Positions 40,462 to 50,041 are shown, numbered from the stretch's first letter. The stretch: DNA of 64,000 nucleotides from Sinimarinibacterium sp. NLF-5-8 (GCF_010092425.1 NZ_CP048030.1:2119501-2183500); one strand, 5' to 3'. Notes: generated by a model from the letters alone, not told the origin. Numbers and translations: made by a program.

Positions 40462-43263
40462 ATGATGACTTTGCGCTCACCTTTTCTCACCACTCTGACG
40501 GCTCTGGCCGCCCTGCTCACCGGCTGCGCTACGGTATCGGCCCCGCCGGCGCAAACTACAGCCGCCACCGACAACACGGCCAACAGTGCCGACAACAGCG
40601 CCGCATTTGCGGACGTTGCCATTGCCTACCAAAAGCATATTTTGCCCAATGGCCTGACTTTGTTGATCCACGAAGATCACAAAGCGCCGATTGTCGCCGT
40701 CAACATCTGGTACCACGTCGGCAGCAAGGACGAGCAGCCGGGGCGCACCGGCTTTGCGCATTTGTTTGAGCATTTGATGTTCAACGGCTCCGAGCATTTC
40801 AACGACGAGTACTTTCGCCCGCTGGAAGCCGCCGGTGCCACCCAAATGAATGGCACCACCTGGTTTGACCGCACCAACTACTTTCAAAACGTGCCCACCA
40901 ATGCGCTGGATTTGGCGCTATGGATGGAGTCCGACCGTATGGGACACTTGCTCGGCGTGGTCGATCAGGCGCGGCTGGACGAGCAGCGCGATGTCGTGCT
41001 CAACGAAAAACGCCAGGGCGAAAACCAGCCCTACGGCAAGCTGCGCGACATTCTCGCCAGCGCCACCTATCCGGCCGGGCATCCCTATTCCTGGACCACC
41101 ATCGGCTCCGAGGCCGACCTCAAAGCCGCCACGCTGGAAGATGTGCGCCAGTGGTTCAAAACCCACTACGGCGCCGCCAACGCCACGCTGGTGATTGCCG
41201 GTGATGTCAATCCTGATGAAGTCAAAGCCAAGGTGGAACACTACTTTGGCGACATTCCCGCCGGCCCGCCGATCGCCCGCCACAACGCCTGGACGGCCAA
41301 AATGAGTGGCGAAAAACGCATGACGGTACAAGACCGCGTGCCGCAAACCCGCCTGCAAAAAATCTGGAACGTCCCCGGCTTTTGCGACGCCCAGGCCAAC
41401 CTGCTCAGCGTGGCCGCCGACGTGCTCGGCAGCGGCAAAAACAGCCGCCTGTACAAACGCCTGGTGCATGACGAACAACTCGCCACCTCGGTCAGCGTGA
41501 GTCTGTCGCCACTGGAAATTGCCTCGCAATTCAAGATCGACGTGATGATCCAGCCCGGCGCCGATGCCGCCGCCGCCGAGCGCGCGCTGGATGAAGAACT
41601 GCAAACCTTCCTGCGCGACGGCCCCAGCGCCGAAGAACTCGCGCGCGTGCGCAGCACCACCTTTGCCAGCGCCATTCGCGGCCTGGAGCGCGTGGACGGT
41701 TTTGGCGGCAAATCGGCGCAACTGGCGCAGTACCAGGTCTACTGCGGCACGCCCGATCGCTACACCGAAGAACTGCGCGAGATCCGCGACGCCACCCCGC
41801 CGCAAGTGCGCGCCATCGCCCACGACTGGCTGGCCGACGGCGTGTTTGTGCTCACCGTCGAACCCATCCCGGAATACACCGCCGCCGCCAGCGGCGCCGA
41901 TCGCAGCGCCCTGCCGCCCCTCGGTGACACTCCCGATCTGCACCTGCCGCCGCTGCAACGCGCCACGCTATCCAACGGCCTCAAAGTCATGCTCGCCGAA
42001 CGCCACGAAGCGCCGATTGTGCAAGCCTCGCTGCTGTTCAACGCCGGTTTTGCCGCCGACCCTGCCGCGCGCGCGGGGCTGGCGCGCCTCACGCTCGACC
42101 TGCTCGACGAAGGCAGCGGCGACCAAAACGCCCTGCAAATCGCCGCGCGCGCCGAAGCGCTGGGCGCACAAATCAGCAGCTATTCCACGCTCGATCACAG
42201 CATCGTCGCCGTCAACGCCCTGCGCGCGCAGCTTGAACCGAGTCTGGATTTATTCACCGATGTGCTGCTCAAGCCGCGCTTTGACAACGCCGATTTAGAA
42301 CGCCTGCGCGCCAAGCAACTCGCCGCCATTGCCCAGGAACAAGCCAGCCCCATGGGCATCGCCTCGCGCGTCTACCCGGCGCTGATCTACGGACAAAACC
42401 ACCCCTACGCCAACCCACGCTCCGGCACCGGCAACCCCGACAGCGTCAAACAGATCAGCGGCGACGACATCCGCGCCTTCTACGCCCAATGGCTGCGCCC
42501 CGACAACGCCACCTTGCTGATTGTGGGCGACACCACGCTGGCGCAAATCGTGCCGCTGCTCGAAGCGCGCCTGAAAAACTGGCACGCCCCGCAAGTCGCA
42601 GCGCCGCACAAAACCCTGCCGTCGGTCGAGCTGCCACAAAGACCGCGCGTGTTTTTGGTCAACCGTAGCGGCGCCGATCAAACCCTGATCCTCGCCGCCC
42701 ATTTAGCACCCGAAAAAAGCGACGCCGACGATCTGGCCATGACCCTGGCCAACACCGCCCTCGGCGGCAACTTTGTCTCACGCCTCAACATGAACCTGCG
42801 CGAAGACAAACACTGGAGCTACGGCGCCTTCACCAGCCTCGGCAACAGCCAGGGGCAACGCCCCTTTGTCGCCTACGCGCCCGTGCAAGCCGATAAAACC
42901 ATTGAATCCATGCGCGAAATGCAGCGTGAACTCAGCCAGGCACGCGCGCAAAACCCGTTCAGCGCCAGCGAAGTGGACTACGCCCGCAACAGCCTCACCC
43001 GCGCCCTGCCCGGCAACAACGAAACCGCCAGCGACGTTGCCAGCTCCTACGCCTTTACGCTGTATCACCACCTGCCGGACGACTACTGGAACCACTACGT
43101 CGATCAACTCCAGGCGCTCACCCCCGCGCAAGTCAACCGCGCCGCCAGCAAGCTGATCCAGCCGCAAGCCCTGACCTGGGTGATCGTCGGCGATCTGGCC
43201 AAAATCGAAGCCCCGATCCGCCAACTCGGCTGGGGCGAGGTTGAAGTGCTGCCAGCGCAGTGA
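40462..43263 (+). CDS. M16-family (pitrilysin-type) zinc peptidase, two-domain lipoprotein
   Basis: The 933-residue protein has a lipobox LLTGC (Cys22), then two M16 units. The first (about 60-490) holds the inverted zinc motif H100-LFE-H104 within GFAHLFEHLMFNG and the downstream Glu in LNEKRQGENQPYG. The second (about 500-920) lacks HxxEH, so it is the usual inactive half that closes the chamber. Such proteins degrade peptides in the periplasm or at the outer membrane. The single-chain fusion of active and inactive halves is common. A perfect terminator follows. Confidence 0.94.
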   Translation: MMTLRSPFLTTLTALAALLTGCATVSAPPAQTTAATDNTANSADNSAAFADVAIAYQKHILPNGLTLLIHEDHKAPIVAVNIWYHVGSKDEQPGRTGFAHLFEHLMFNGSEHFNDEYFRPLEAAGATQMNGTTWFDRTNYFQNVPTNALDLALWMESDRMGHLLGVVDQARLDEQRDVVLNEKRQGENQPYGKLRDILASATYPAGHPYSWTTIGSEADLKAATLEDVRQWFKTHYGAANATLVIAGDVNPDEVKAKVEHYFGDIPAGPPIARHNAWTAKMSGEKRMTVQDRVPQTRLQKIWNVPGFCDAQANLLSVAADVLGSGKNSRLYKRLVHDEQLATSVSVSLSPLEIASQFKIDVMIQPGADAAAAERALDEELQTFLRDGPSAEELARVRSTTFASAIRGLERVDGFGGKSAQLAQYQVYCGTPDRYTEELREIRDATPPQVRAIAHDWLADGVFVLTVEPIPEYTAAASGADRSALPPLGDTPDLHLPPLQRATLSNGLKVMLAERHEAPIVQASLLFNAGFAADPAARAGLARLTLDLLDEGSGDQNALQIAARAEALGAQISSYSTLDHSIVAVNALRAQLEPSLDLFTDVLLKPRFDNADLERLRAKQLAAIAQEQASPMGIASRVYPALIYGQNHPYANPRSGTGNPDSVKQISGDDIRAFYAQWLRPDNATLLIVGDTTLAQIVPLLEARLKNWHAPQVAAPHKTLPSVELPQRPRVFLVNRSGADQTLILAAHLAPEKSDADDLAMTLANTALGGNFVSRLNMNLREDKHWSYGAFTSLGNSQGQRPFVAYAPVQADKTIESMREMQRELSQARAQNPFSASEVDYARNSLTRALPGNNETASDVASSYAFTLYHHLPDDYWNHYVDQLQALTPAQVNRAASKLIQPQALTWVIVGDLAKIEAPIRQLGWGEVEVLPAQ

Positions 43264-43307
43264 GTTTTTGGGGAGAGTGATGGGTGATGCCGTCACCTCA
43301 CCAAACC

Positions 43308-43350
43308 ACAAAAAACGCCGCTGCTCATCTCAAGCAGCGGCGTTTTTTGT
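43308..43350. terminator. Perfect bidirectional terminator
   Basis: An 18-bp arm (43308-43325) pairs exactly with 43333-43350 around a 7-nt loop, with A6 before and T6 after the GC stem. It serves both the M16 gene and the convergent small membrane gene. Confidence 0.95.
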
Positions 43351-43384
43351 ACGCCCAAAATCAATCGTTCATGGCAACCGCGCG

Positions 43385-43681
43385 CTACTGCATCTCACCC
43401 ATGGGCCGGGTAAACGTGTACGCCGCAGGCTCTGCAATCAAGCGGCGCGCCGGCTCACTCGGCGGCACGCCTGCCAGCACCGAAAACGGCAGTTGCACCA
43501 CAAAAAAACCAATCCCCAGCACCGTTGCCGCCAACCCCAGTGGCCGCACCACCGCCACATCAAACGCCATCGCCGCCGCCGACGGCGCCTCGTCAATCTG
43601 TGACATCGGCTCCTGCGCCTGCGCCGCATAGGCAGCCAGCAACAATCCAGCAGACATCAGCGTCGTCACTACAGTTTTCAT
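43385..43681 (-). CDS. Small exported or membrane protein, unknown function
   Basis: The 98-residue protein has a signal-like N-terminus (MKTVVTTLMSAGLLLAAYA, AQA) and one further hydrophobic segment (about 42-64, GLAATVLGIGFFVVQLPFS) followed by a soluble tail ending PMGEMQ. It resembles small gammaproteobacterial proteins sometimes labelled multidrug transporter, but nothing supports that. Codon use matches the neighbours, and it is bracketed by a terminator, so I treat it as real. The track-like upstream ATG at 43705 has no support. Confidence 0.65.
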   Translation of the reverse strand: MKTVVTTLMSAGLLLAAYAAQAQEPMSQIDEAPSAAAMAFDVAVVRPLGLAATVLGIGFFVVQLPFSVLAGVPPSEPARRLIAEPAAYTFTRPMGEMQ

Positions 43682-43762
43682 GGAATTTGCCCCGCCGCTC
43701 GTCAAAGATGAAAACAGCTTAGCAAACTACGCCGAAGCCCCGTACAAAACCTACAATGGCGC

Positions 43763-44077
43763 ATGACCCCGATTTACGCCGCCGCCGATCCCGTCGAAGC
43801 CGAAATCCTGCGCGCCTACCTCGCCGATCATCAGATCGACAGCATCATCCTCGGCGCCGCCCTGTGGGGCGCAGGCGGCGAACTGCCCGTCAACACCTAC
43901 CCCCAACTCGCGCTCACCGACGAACGCGACACCGAGCGCGCGCGCGAACTGCTGCGCCGCTACGAACACCGGCGCTTTTCCCAGGCCACCTGGCAATGCC
44001 CCTGCGGCGAAGCCAACCCCATCACCTTTGATCTGTGCTGGGCGTGCAGCGCCGAGCGCCCCAACCTGCTGGCCTGA
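43763..44077 (+). CDS. DUF2007-like protein with C-terminal RanBP2-type zinc ribbon
   Basis: The 104-residue protein has an N-terminal ferredoxin-like DUF2007 region (MTPIYAAADPVEAEILRAYLADHQID, about 1-70) and a C-terminal zinc ribbon WQCPCGEANPITFDLCWAC (about 79-97, four Cys) resembling RanBP2-type fingers. It probably binds another protein or RNA. It ends one base before the trmL start region, on the same strand. Confidence 0.8.
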   Translation: MTPIYAAADPVEAEILRAYLADHQIDSIILGAALWGAGGELPVNTYPQLALTDERDTERARELLRRYEHRRFSQATWQCPCGEANPITFDLCWACSAERPNLLA

Positions 44078-44078
44078 C

Positions 44079-44543
44079 ATGATCCACGTCGCCCTCTACC
44101 AACCCGAAATCCCGCCCAACACCGGCAACGTCATCCGTCTGTGCGCCAACACCGGCGCCAGCCTGCACCTGATCAAACCGCTGGGCTTTGACTTTGACAA
44201 CGCCAAACTGCGCCGCGCCGGACTCGACTATCACGAATTCGCCCACGTCCAGCTCCACGACAACTACGCCGCCTTTTTAGCCACCCTGCCCGGCGCGCGC
44301 GTGTTCGCCTTCTCCACCCGTGGCCACACCCGCCACGACCAGATCCAATATCAAGATGGTGACGTCTTGCTGTTCGGCCCCGAAACGCGCGGCCTGCCGC
44401 AAAGCCTGCTGGACGACCTCCCCATCGCCCAATGCATCCGCCTGCCCATGCGCCCCAACAACCGCAGCGTCAACCTCTCAAACGCCGTCGCCGTAGCGGT
44501 GTACGAAACCTGGCGGCAAACAGGGTTTGAAGGCGCGGCGTAA
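44079..44543 (+). CDS. trmL: tRNA (cytidine/uridine-34 2'-O)-methyltransferase
   Basis: The 154-residue SPOUT-class enzyme methylates the wobble ribose of tRNA-Leu isoacceptors. It has the short-form signature MIHVALYQPEIPPNTGNVIRLC, LFGPETRGLP (SAM knot) and the C-terminal LPMRPNNRSVNLSNAVAVAVYE. It is separated by one base from the zinc-ribbon gene, hence probably co-transcribed. Confidence 0.96.
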   Translation: MIHVALYQPEIPPNTGNVIRLCANTGASLHLIKPLGFDFDNAKLRRAGLDYHEFAHVQLHDNYAAFLATLPGARVFAFSTRGHTRHDQIQYQDGDVLLFGPETRGLPQSLLDDLPIAQCIRLPMRPNNRSVNLSNAVAVAVYETWRQTGFEGAA

Positions 44544-45064
44544 AGCGCACGGCAGCCCCCGCGCAAATGCCGCACAACACCGCAAACCACCGCGCGCACC
44601 CAAATCAAAGCGACCGCCGCCCCATCAATCCCGTCATTGCGGCGAATGCCGGAATCCATGAAACCCGCAGTGAATCACCCAAAGCCCAAAATCGCGACAG
44701 CCATTCGCGGCTAAAGCCGCTTGTATGGTTTTCCAGCAAGTCCAAAATGGACTTGTCAGGGTGGAGGGGCCAGCCGCCCACAAAGATAGCCATCTTGCGC
44801 AGGAGGCACGCCCCCGTGCCGACTCGGTTCCTTCAGCCCAACCAACCATCGCGGCTAAACCACCGATCCATAACCCCTCCGTCATTGCGGCGAAAGCCGC
44901 AACCCAGAAAAACCTTCGGTAGATGACCGAACCCGTGCACTGGATCCTTGCTTGCGCAAGGATGACGGCTGGAAGACTTTGCGCGTGCATCAAACACAGC
45001 TTCGCGGCTAAAAGCCGCGCCCACAAAATCACCCCCACAGAGCCGCTCCCTCAAGGGGTTTGCA
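44544..45064. other. Gene-free repeat region
   Basis: No coding sequence is credible here. Contents: a broken REPIN arm (44631-44657), second-family hairpins at 44704-44720 and 45001-45022, a perfect 8-bp hairpin CAAGTCCA/TGGACTTG (44737-44755) and a full REPIN-like element at 44879-44968. Confidence 0.75.
44879..44968 (+). repeat. REPIN-like element
   Basis: Arms are TTGCGGCGAAAGCCGCAA and CCTTGCTTGCGCAAGG, with a spacer containing the usual AAAAACCTTCGGT. Confidence 0.85.
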
Positions 45065-45871
45065 CTACCGCAGCAGCCGCGCCAGTTTGACTTGCAAGGC
45101 GGCGGTTGAGAGTGCGCCGACATGGGCTTCGGTGAGCTCACCTTTCGCGTTGAAAAACAGCGTGGTCGGCAAGGCGCGGGCGTTTAGGATTTGGGCGGTT
45201 TGGCCGCTGGGGTCGAGCCAGACGTTTTGTAGTTTGAGTTGTTCGCGCAGCAGGTATTGGCGCACGGCGGCGGCGGTTTCGCCCTGGTTGACCAGTACGA
45301 ATGTGGCCTGGTTTTGATACTGCACCTGGGCGGCGGCGAGCATCGGCATTTCGCGGCGGCAGGGTGGGCACCAGCTGGCCCAGACGTTGAGCACCAGCGG
45401 TTTGCCGGTGAATGGAGCCAAGGTGACGGGCTGGCCGCTCAAATCTTGCAGGGTGATGGCGGGGATGTTCAGGCTTTGTTGCTGCTGCTGGTGCACGGCG
45501 TGGCGAATGATGAGCCAGGTGCTCACGCCGATGGCGGCGGCGATGAGCGCGCGCGCCAGCCGTGGTTTTTGCCGCCGGAGTTTGTATAGCAGCCATGCGC
45601 TGCCGCTGGTGATGCCGATCCACGGGATAAAGCCGCCGTCCTGAATCAGCACGATGGACAGCGGCTCTTGTGCGTAAGCGTGCCAGCCTTGCAACACAAA
45701 CGCCGCACGCGCGGTGAGGACGCCGATGATCAGCGCGTCCCAAAGAATGTTGATTACGGCCTTGAGTGCATTGCGATCACGATGTAACACAGCAACCGCA
45801 ACCACTGCGCTGCTGGCAAAGCCGAGCAGCACCAGCACGGGGTCAATCGAAACCGTGCCGAGGCTCAGCAT
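45065..45871 (-). CDS. TlpA-like thiol-disulfide oxidoreductase with Lgt-like membrane N-terminus
   Basis: The 268-residue protein has a membrane region of about four helices (1-130) with an Lgt-reminiscent layout (DGGFIPWIGITSG), then a periplasmic thioredoxin domain (about 135-268) with the active site WASWCPPCRREMP and the cis-proline ALPTT. TlpA/ResA-type proteins reduce or oxidise periplasmic cysteines, for example in cytochrome maturation. The N-terminal half lacks the catalytic HGG-type residues of Lgt, so transferase activity is unlikely. The start overlaps coaX by 7 bp. Confidence 0.85.
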   Translation of the reverse strand: MLSLGTVSIDPVLVLLGFASSAVVAVAVLHRDRNALKAVINILWDALIIGVLTARAAFVLQGWHAYAQEPLSIVLIQDGGFIPWIGITSGSAWLLYKLRRQKPRLARALIAAAIGVSTWLIIRHAVHQQQQQSLNIPAITLQDLSGQPVTLAPFTGKPLVLNVWASWCPPCRREMPMLAAAQVQYQNQATFVLVNQGETAAAVRQYLLREQLKLQNVWLDPSGQTAQILNARALPTTLFFNAKGELTEAHVGALSTAALQVKLARLLR

Positions 45872-46626
45872 GGTGCGGCGTTTGTTTCACCTGCGGCCAG
45901 CACTTGCAAACCTTGCAAGACCAGATGTGGCTGGTGCTGCCAGTCGCCGCTTAAATGCGGCAGTAGCGTGGGGGCGTCGCCGCCGCAAAGCATGCCGTGC
46001 ACAGGGCCGGTCAAACTTTGGCGCGCGCGGTCGATGGCGCCGAGGCAGGCCAGCATTGCGCCTTGGCTGATGCAGGTTTCGGTGTTGCTGCCAAGGCCGC
46101 CGTGGTAATGCGGCGGCTGCGCGCGCGCGTTGATGTGGGTGTCGCCCAGCAGCGCGCGCTGTTGGGTGGTCAGCCCCGCGCAGATGAGGCCGCCGAGGTG
46201 CTGGCCGTCGGCGCGCACCACGTCTACGGTGAGAGCGGTTCCGGCATCGACCACGCACAACGCACCTTGGGCACACTGCGCGCGCGCGCCGATCATCGCC
46301 AGCCAGCGATCCACGCCCATGCGCTCAGGCTGAGCGTAGCCGTTGCGCAGTTGTTGCCATTGCGCGGCGCAGCGGGCGATTTGCGGCGCTGCCTTCCAGC
46401 GCGCGCGCGCGTGGCGGATCAGTGTGGCTTCGGCGGCGGCACCCAGAACGTGAGAAATCCACAGCGATTGCGCGCGCGCGGGCAGTTCGTCCAGCGCGGC
46501 GGCAACATCACCGTGATGCACCACCACGCCCTGCGCCTGCCACTGACCGAGGGGCGCGCGCGCACGCACCTCGGCCCACTTGAGGCGGGTGTTGCCAATG
46601 TCGATCAGCAGCCGCGATTCATTCAT
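45865..46626 (-). CDS. coaX: Type III pantothenate kinase
   Basis: The 253-residue enzyme starts CoA synthesis. It has the actin-like phosphate-1 motif DIGNTRLKW (about 9), the PERMGVDRW segment, the acidic DAGTALTVD (about 128) and the GGLICAGL motif. Type III enzymes use monovalent cations and resist CoA feedback. The gene follows birA with a 4-bp overlap, a frequent gammaproteobacterial pairing. Confidence 0.95.
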   Translation of the reverse strand: MNESRLLIDIGNTRLKWAEVRARAPLGQWQAQGVVVHHGDVAAALDELPARAQSLWISHVLGAAAEATLIRHARARWKAAPQIARCAAQWQQLRNGYAQPERMGVDRWLAMIGARAQCAQGALCVVDAGTALTVDVVRADGQHLGGLICAGLTTQQRALLGDTHINARAQPPHYHGGLGSNTETCISQGAMLACLGAIDRARQSLTGPVHGMLCGGDAPTLLPHLSGDWQHQPHLVLQGLQVLAAGETNAAPC

Positions 46627-47600
46627 GGCGAGAGGCGCAGGCTCACTTCGCCCGCGTGCAGGGTGTGACGGGTACCGGCGGCATCCACCAGCAGCGCGCC
46701 GTCGTCATCAATCCCGCGCGCGATGCCGTCAATGACGCGCTCGCCCATGAGCACGCGCACGGCTTGGTTATTCGTGGCATCAAAGCGCGCGTAATCGGCG
46801 ACGCATTGTGAAAAACCGTGGCGGGGATAGTCGCGCAGCAGCGCCACCAGCGCGCGCAGTAAATTGGCCGCCAGATCATTGCGCGAAGGCATCGGCGCGC
46901 GCGCGCTCAGTGCTTCACCCAGGTTGATCCACGGCTGGGTGACGCTTTGCGCCTGCACCGCTTGCAGGGCGAGATTGAGCCCCACGCCGATCACCACGCG
47001 GCAGCCGCCACCGCCTTCACCGCGATGCTCCAGCAAAATGCCCGCGAGTTTGCGCTGATGCGCGATCAGATCATTGGGCCATTTGATTCGTGCACTCACC
47101 ACGTTGTACTGATGTAACACACGCGCGCAAACGGTGCCGACGGCCAGCGGCAAGGCTGAGAGCTGTGGCGGCATGGCGTCAAACGACCACGCGATTGAAA
47201 ACGCCAGTTGCGCCGCAAACGGGCTCAGCCATTCGCGCCCGCGCCGTCCGCGTCCAGCGGTTTGGTATTCGGCCAGCAGGATTTGCGGATCGCGCGCGCT
47301 GGCGCTGTTCATCAACTGGCTGTTGGTGGAATCCGTCACCGCCAGCACTTGCAGCGGCACGTCAATCTGACTTTGCAGCGCGGCTTGATTCAGCCGTTCG
47401 ATCGGCGCGCCGAGGCGATAGCCCAGCCCCTGCCGCGCTTCAATCAACAGTTGCCAGTCTTTGAGTTTTTCGATGCGCTTAGCCAGCGCCGCGCGGCTGA
47501 TGCCACATTCGCTGGCGAGCTGTTCGCCGGAATGCCAACCGCCGTCCGCCAGCCGATCGACCAGCGCCAGCAGCGCCGCCTCGCTCAGTGCTTGCGCCAT
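46623..47600 (-). CDS. birA: Biotin-protein ligase and biotin operon repressor
   Basis: The 325-residue bifunctional protein has an N-terminal winged helix (about 5-65, GISRAALAKRIEKL), a catalytic domain with the biotinyl-adenylate loop GRGRRGREW (about 118) and KWPNDLI (about 175), and a small C-terminal SH3-like domain. It biotinylates acetyl-CoA carboxylase and may repress biotin genes. The ATG at 47600 is used; it lies within the end of plsY (16-bp overlap), and the TTG at 47609 is an alternative. Confidence 0.94.
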   Translation of the reverse strand: MAQALSEAALLALVDRLADGGWHSGEQLASECGISRAALAKRIEKLKDWQLLIEARQGLGYRLGAPIERLNQAALQSQIDVPLQVLAVTDSTNSQLMNSASARDPQILLAEYQTAGRGRRGREWLSPFAAQLAFSIAWSFDAMPPQLSALPLAVGTVCARVLHQYNVVSARIKWPNDLIAHQRKLAGILLEHRGEGGGGCRVVIGVGLNLALQAVQAQSVTQPWINLGEALSARAPMPSRNDLAANLLRALVALLRDYPRHGFSQCVADYARFDATNNQAVRVLMGERVIDGIARGIDDDGALLVDAAGTRHTLHAGEVSLRLSP

Positions 47601-48232
47601 TTGCGCCAAACCATCGCTTTTTCAAAGCGGTTTTCAGTGCCGCGCGCCAGCCGCACAAGGTTTTCACGGTGCTTGAACACCACCAGCGCCGCCATTGCGC
47701 CGGTAAAGGCACCGGCGGGTGACAGCAACCCGGCGCTGCCCACGCAGGCAACGTAAAACAGCGCCATGCTGGTGGCGGCAATGGTGGCCAGGCTGACATA
47801 GCCGGTGGCGATGACGGTGAGCACAAACACTGGCAGCATCAGCAGCAATGACAGCGGCATCAGCGCACCAAAAACGCCTGCCAGCGTCGCCACGCCCTTG
47901 CCGCCCTTGAAGCCCGCGCTGACGGGGTAGCAGTGTCCCAAAGCCACAGCCACGCCGCACAGATATGCCTGGTTTTCACGGCTGACGATCGGCGCGTCAA
48001 TCGTCGGCAGCAGCGGCACCAGGGTGCTGGCAACCACGCCTTTGAGCACGTCGATCAGCAGCACCGCCAGCGCAAACTTCACGCCCTGGGTGCGCAGCGC
48101 ATTGGTGGCGCCGAGGTTGCCGCTGCCTTGTTTGCGCAGGTCTACGCCGCCGCGCAGCCAGCCGATGATTTGCCCGCCCATCAGCGTGCCGAGCAAATAG
48201 GCTAAAGCCGTTTGTAAGACAACGTCAGTCAT
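47585..48232 (-). CDS. plsY: Acyl-phosphate glycerol-3-phosphate acyltransferase
   Basis: The 215-residue membrane enzyme transfers acyl groups from acyl-phosphate to glycerol-3-phosphate, the first step of phospholipid synthesis. Motifs present: QGSGNLGATNALRT (motif 1), GHCYPVSAGFKGGKGVAT (motif 2) and FKHRENLVRL (motif 3), among five or so helices. Confidence 0.95.
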   Translation of the reverse strand: MTDVVLQTALAYLLGTLMGGQIIGWLRGGVDLRKQGSGNLGATNALRTQGVKFALAVLLIDVLKGVVASTLVPLLPTIDAPIVSRENQAYLCGVAVALGHCYPVSAGFKGGKGVATLAGVFGALMPLSLLLMLPVFVLTVIATGYVSLATIAATSMALFYVACVGSAGLLSPAGAFTGAMAALVVFKHRENLVRLARGTENRFEKAMVWRKWRKH

Positions 48233-48248
48233 TTTTAATCCTCAAGCC

Positions 48249-50039
48249 TTACACGCCGAGCCACGCCTGGCGGCGCGCGCGCGCACTGGCGCTGGCGGCC
48301 TCATCCAGCGTCAGCGTCCAGGTGTCGCGCGGCGGCGCGCTGGGGGTGAGCGTCAATTCCAGCAGCGCTTCATCCCGAAACACATGCAATGAAACGGCGT
48401 GATCGGGCTGCAACTCATCGACTCGCGCGCGCCAGTTTTTGCCGTCTACGCGCCAACCGTCGAGAGCAACCAGTTGATCGTGTGGCGAAAGTCCTGCGCG
48501 CGCGGCGGGGCTGTTGCTCAACACATGGGCGATGCTGCCATTGGCCTTGACGCTGGCGCCGATCCAGGCGCGCGCGCTTTTGCCACTGCTGCGGCCACCG
48601 CGATCTTGTGCGCCATGCGCGGCGCGGCGCGTGGCCTGCACGGCAAAATCAGCCAGCAGTTCTGCCAGCGGCAGGGCTTCGGTGCTGCGTAGCGCACGGT
48701 CAAAAAACGTGCGCAAATCCAGTCCGGCGATTTGTTGAATCAGGGCTTCCAGGCCGCCTTCGGGCACCGGCTGCTGCGTGCGCCCCCAGCGCTGCCAGGC
48801 GGCTTGCATCACCGCATCCAGCGTGCTGTTGGCATCGCGGCGCAGCAGCAAATCCACGCACAGCGCCACCAGCGCGCCTTTGGCGTAGTAGCTCACGCCG
48901 GCATTGGGCGTGTTGGCATCGGGCTGATAAAACTTGGTCCAGGTTTCAAGGCTGGCATCTTCCAGCGTTTGCACCTGCGCACCCGGCGTGCGCTCAACGC
49001 GGGTGGCGGTTTGGGCGAGCAAATCCAGATACGCCGGAGCTTCGATGGCGCGCGCGCGCAGCAGGATCAGATCGTCGTAATAAGAGGTCACACCTTCGTA
49101 ATGCCAAAGATCGCGGGTGTAGGCCTCCGCGCCCAGATCAGACTCGGCAAAGCGCGCGGCGGTGATGCGCTTGACGTTCCACAGGTGAAAATACTCGTGG
49201 CTGCACAGCCCTAAAAACGTGTGGTAATCGCTGCCCGGCGCCACGCCGATTTGCGGCAAATGTTTGCGCGCACAAATCAGCGCGGTGGAATCCCGGTGTT
49301 CCAGTCCGCCATAGCCGTCACTGGTGACGTAGGTTAAAAACAGGTATTGCGCTTGCTTAGGCTCACCGCCAAACAGCGCGCGCTCGGCGGCGCAAATGCG
49401 GGTCAGATCGTCTTGCAGGCGCGCGCGGTCGATCTGCGCCAGCGGCGGCAACCGGCCTGACAACACCAGCGCGTGCGGGATGCCGTCCACGGCAAAATCA
49501 ATGCGCTGGTGCGCGCTCATTTCAACGGGGTGATCAATCAGTTCTTCGTAATCGTCGGCGCTGTAAGTGCCAAAACCGCGCGCGTCGATCTGCTGCGCGC
49601 GCAGCGTTGTCGCCACCTGCCAATCGGCAGCGTGCACGGGCGCTTGTAGCTCCACCGTGCAGCGCGCGCGCTCAAACCCGCGCGCGCAGTAAAACAAGGA
49701 ACTGCCGTTAAAAAACCCGCGCGCGGCGTCTAAAAAAGCCTTGCGAACCGAAGTATCAAATGCAAATACGCTGTAACACAATTCCAGCGCTGCATCCGTG
49801 GGCGCACAGCGCAGCGTGCGCTTGTCCAGCCGTTCGATCGCCAGGTCTTGATCATCCGCGCGCGCGCGGATGTTGACGATGTGCTTGGCAAAGTCGCGCA
49901 CCAAATAACTGCCGCGCAACCACGACGGCAGCGTGAACACCTGCCCTGCCGCGTTGGGCTGCGCTACGGTGCAGCGCACTTCAAACAAATGCTCATGCGC
50001 GTTTAAAACCCGCACGCTGTAATGCACCGCTGCGCGCAT
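48249..50039 (-). CDS. M61-family glycyl-aminopeptidase-like protease with PDZ domain
   Basis: The 596-residue protein has the M61 N-terminal beta domain, a thermolysin-like catalytic domain with SHEYFHLWNVKRI (zinc HExxH, about residue 270) and WHYEGVTSYYDD, which carries the third ligand Glu, and a C-terminal PDZ domain (about 480-570, IGASVKANGSIAHVLSNSPAARAGLSP region). No signal peptide is visible, so it is probably cytoplasmic. Members cleave N-terminal Gly or Ala. It starts 3 bp after the DUF4197 stop, so they form one transcription unit. Confidence 0.92.
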   Translation of the reverse strand: MRAAVHYSVRVLNAHEHLFEVRCTVAQPNAAGQVFTLPSWLRGSYLVRDFAKHIVNIRARADDQDLAIERLDKRTLRCAPTDAALELCYSVFAFDTSVRKAFLDAARGFFNGSSLFYCARGFERARCTVELQAPVHAADWQVATTLRAQQIDARGFGTYSADDYEELIDHPVEMSAHQRIDFAVDGIPHALVLSGRLPPLAQIDRARLQDDLTRICAAERALFGGEPKQAQYLFLTYVTSDGYGGLEHRDSTALICARKHLPQIGVAPGSDYHTFLGLCSHEYFHLWNVKRITAARFAESDLGAEAYTRDLWHYEGVTSYYDDLILLRARAIEAPAYLDLLAQTATRVERTPGAQVQTLEDASLETWTKFYQPDANTPNAGVSYYAKGALVALCVDLLLRRDANSTLDAVMQAAWQRWGRTQQPVPEGGLEALIQQIAGLDLRTFFDRALRSTEALPLAELLADFAVQATRRAAHGAQDRGGRSSGKSARAWIGASVKANGSIAHVLSNSPAARAGLSPHDQLVALDGWRVDGKNWRARVDELQPDHAVSLHVFRDEALLELTLTPSAPPRDTWTLTLDEAASASARARRQAWLGV

Positions 50040-50041
50040 GG

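Noticed and set aside
44544-45064. Possible tRNA or small RNA gene
   Set aside because: The hairpins there match the repeat families; no cloverleaf or CCA-end pattern was found.
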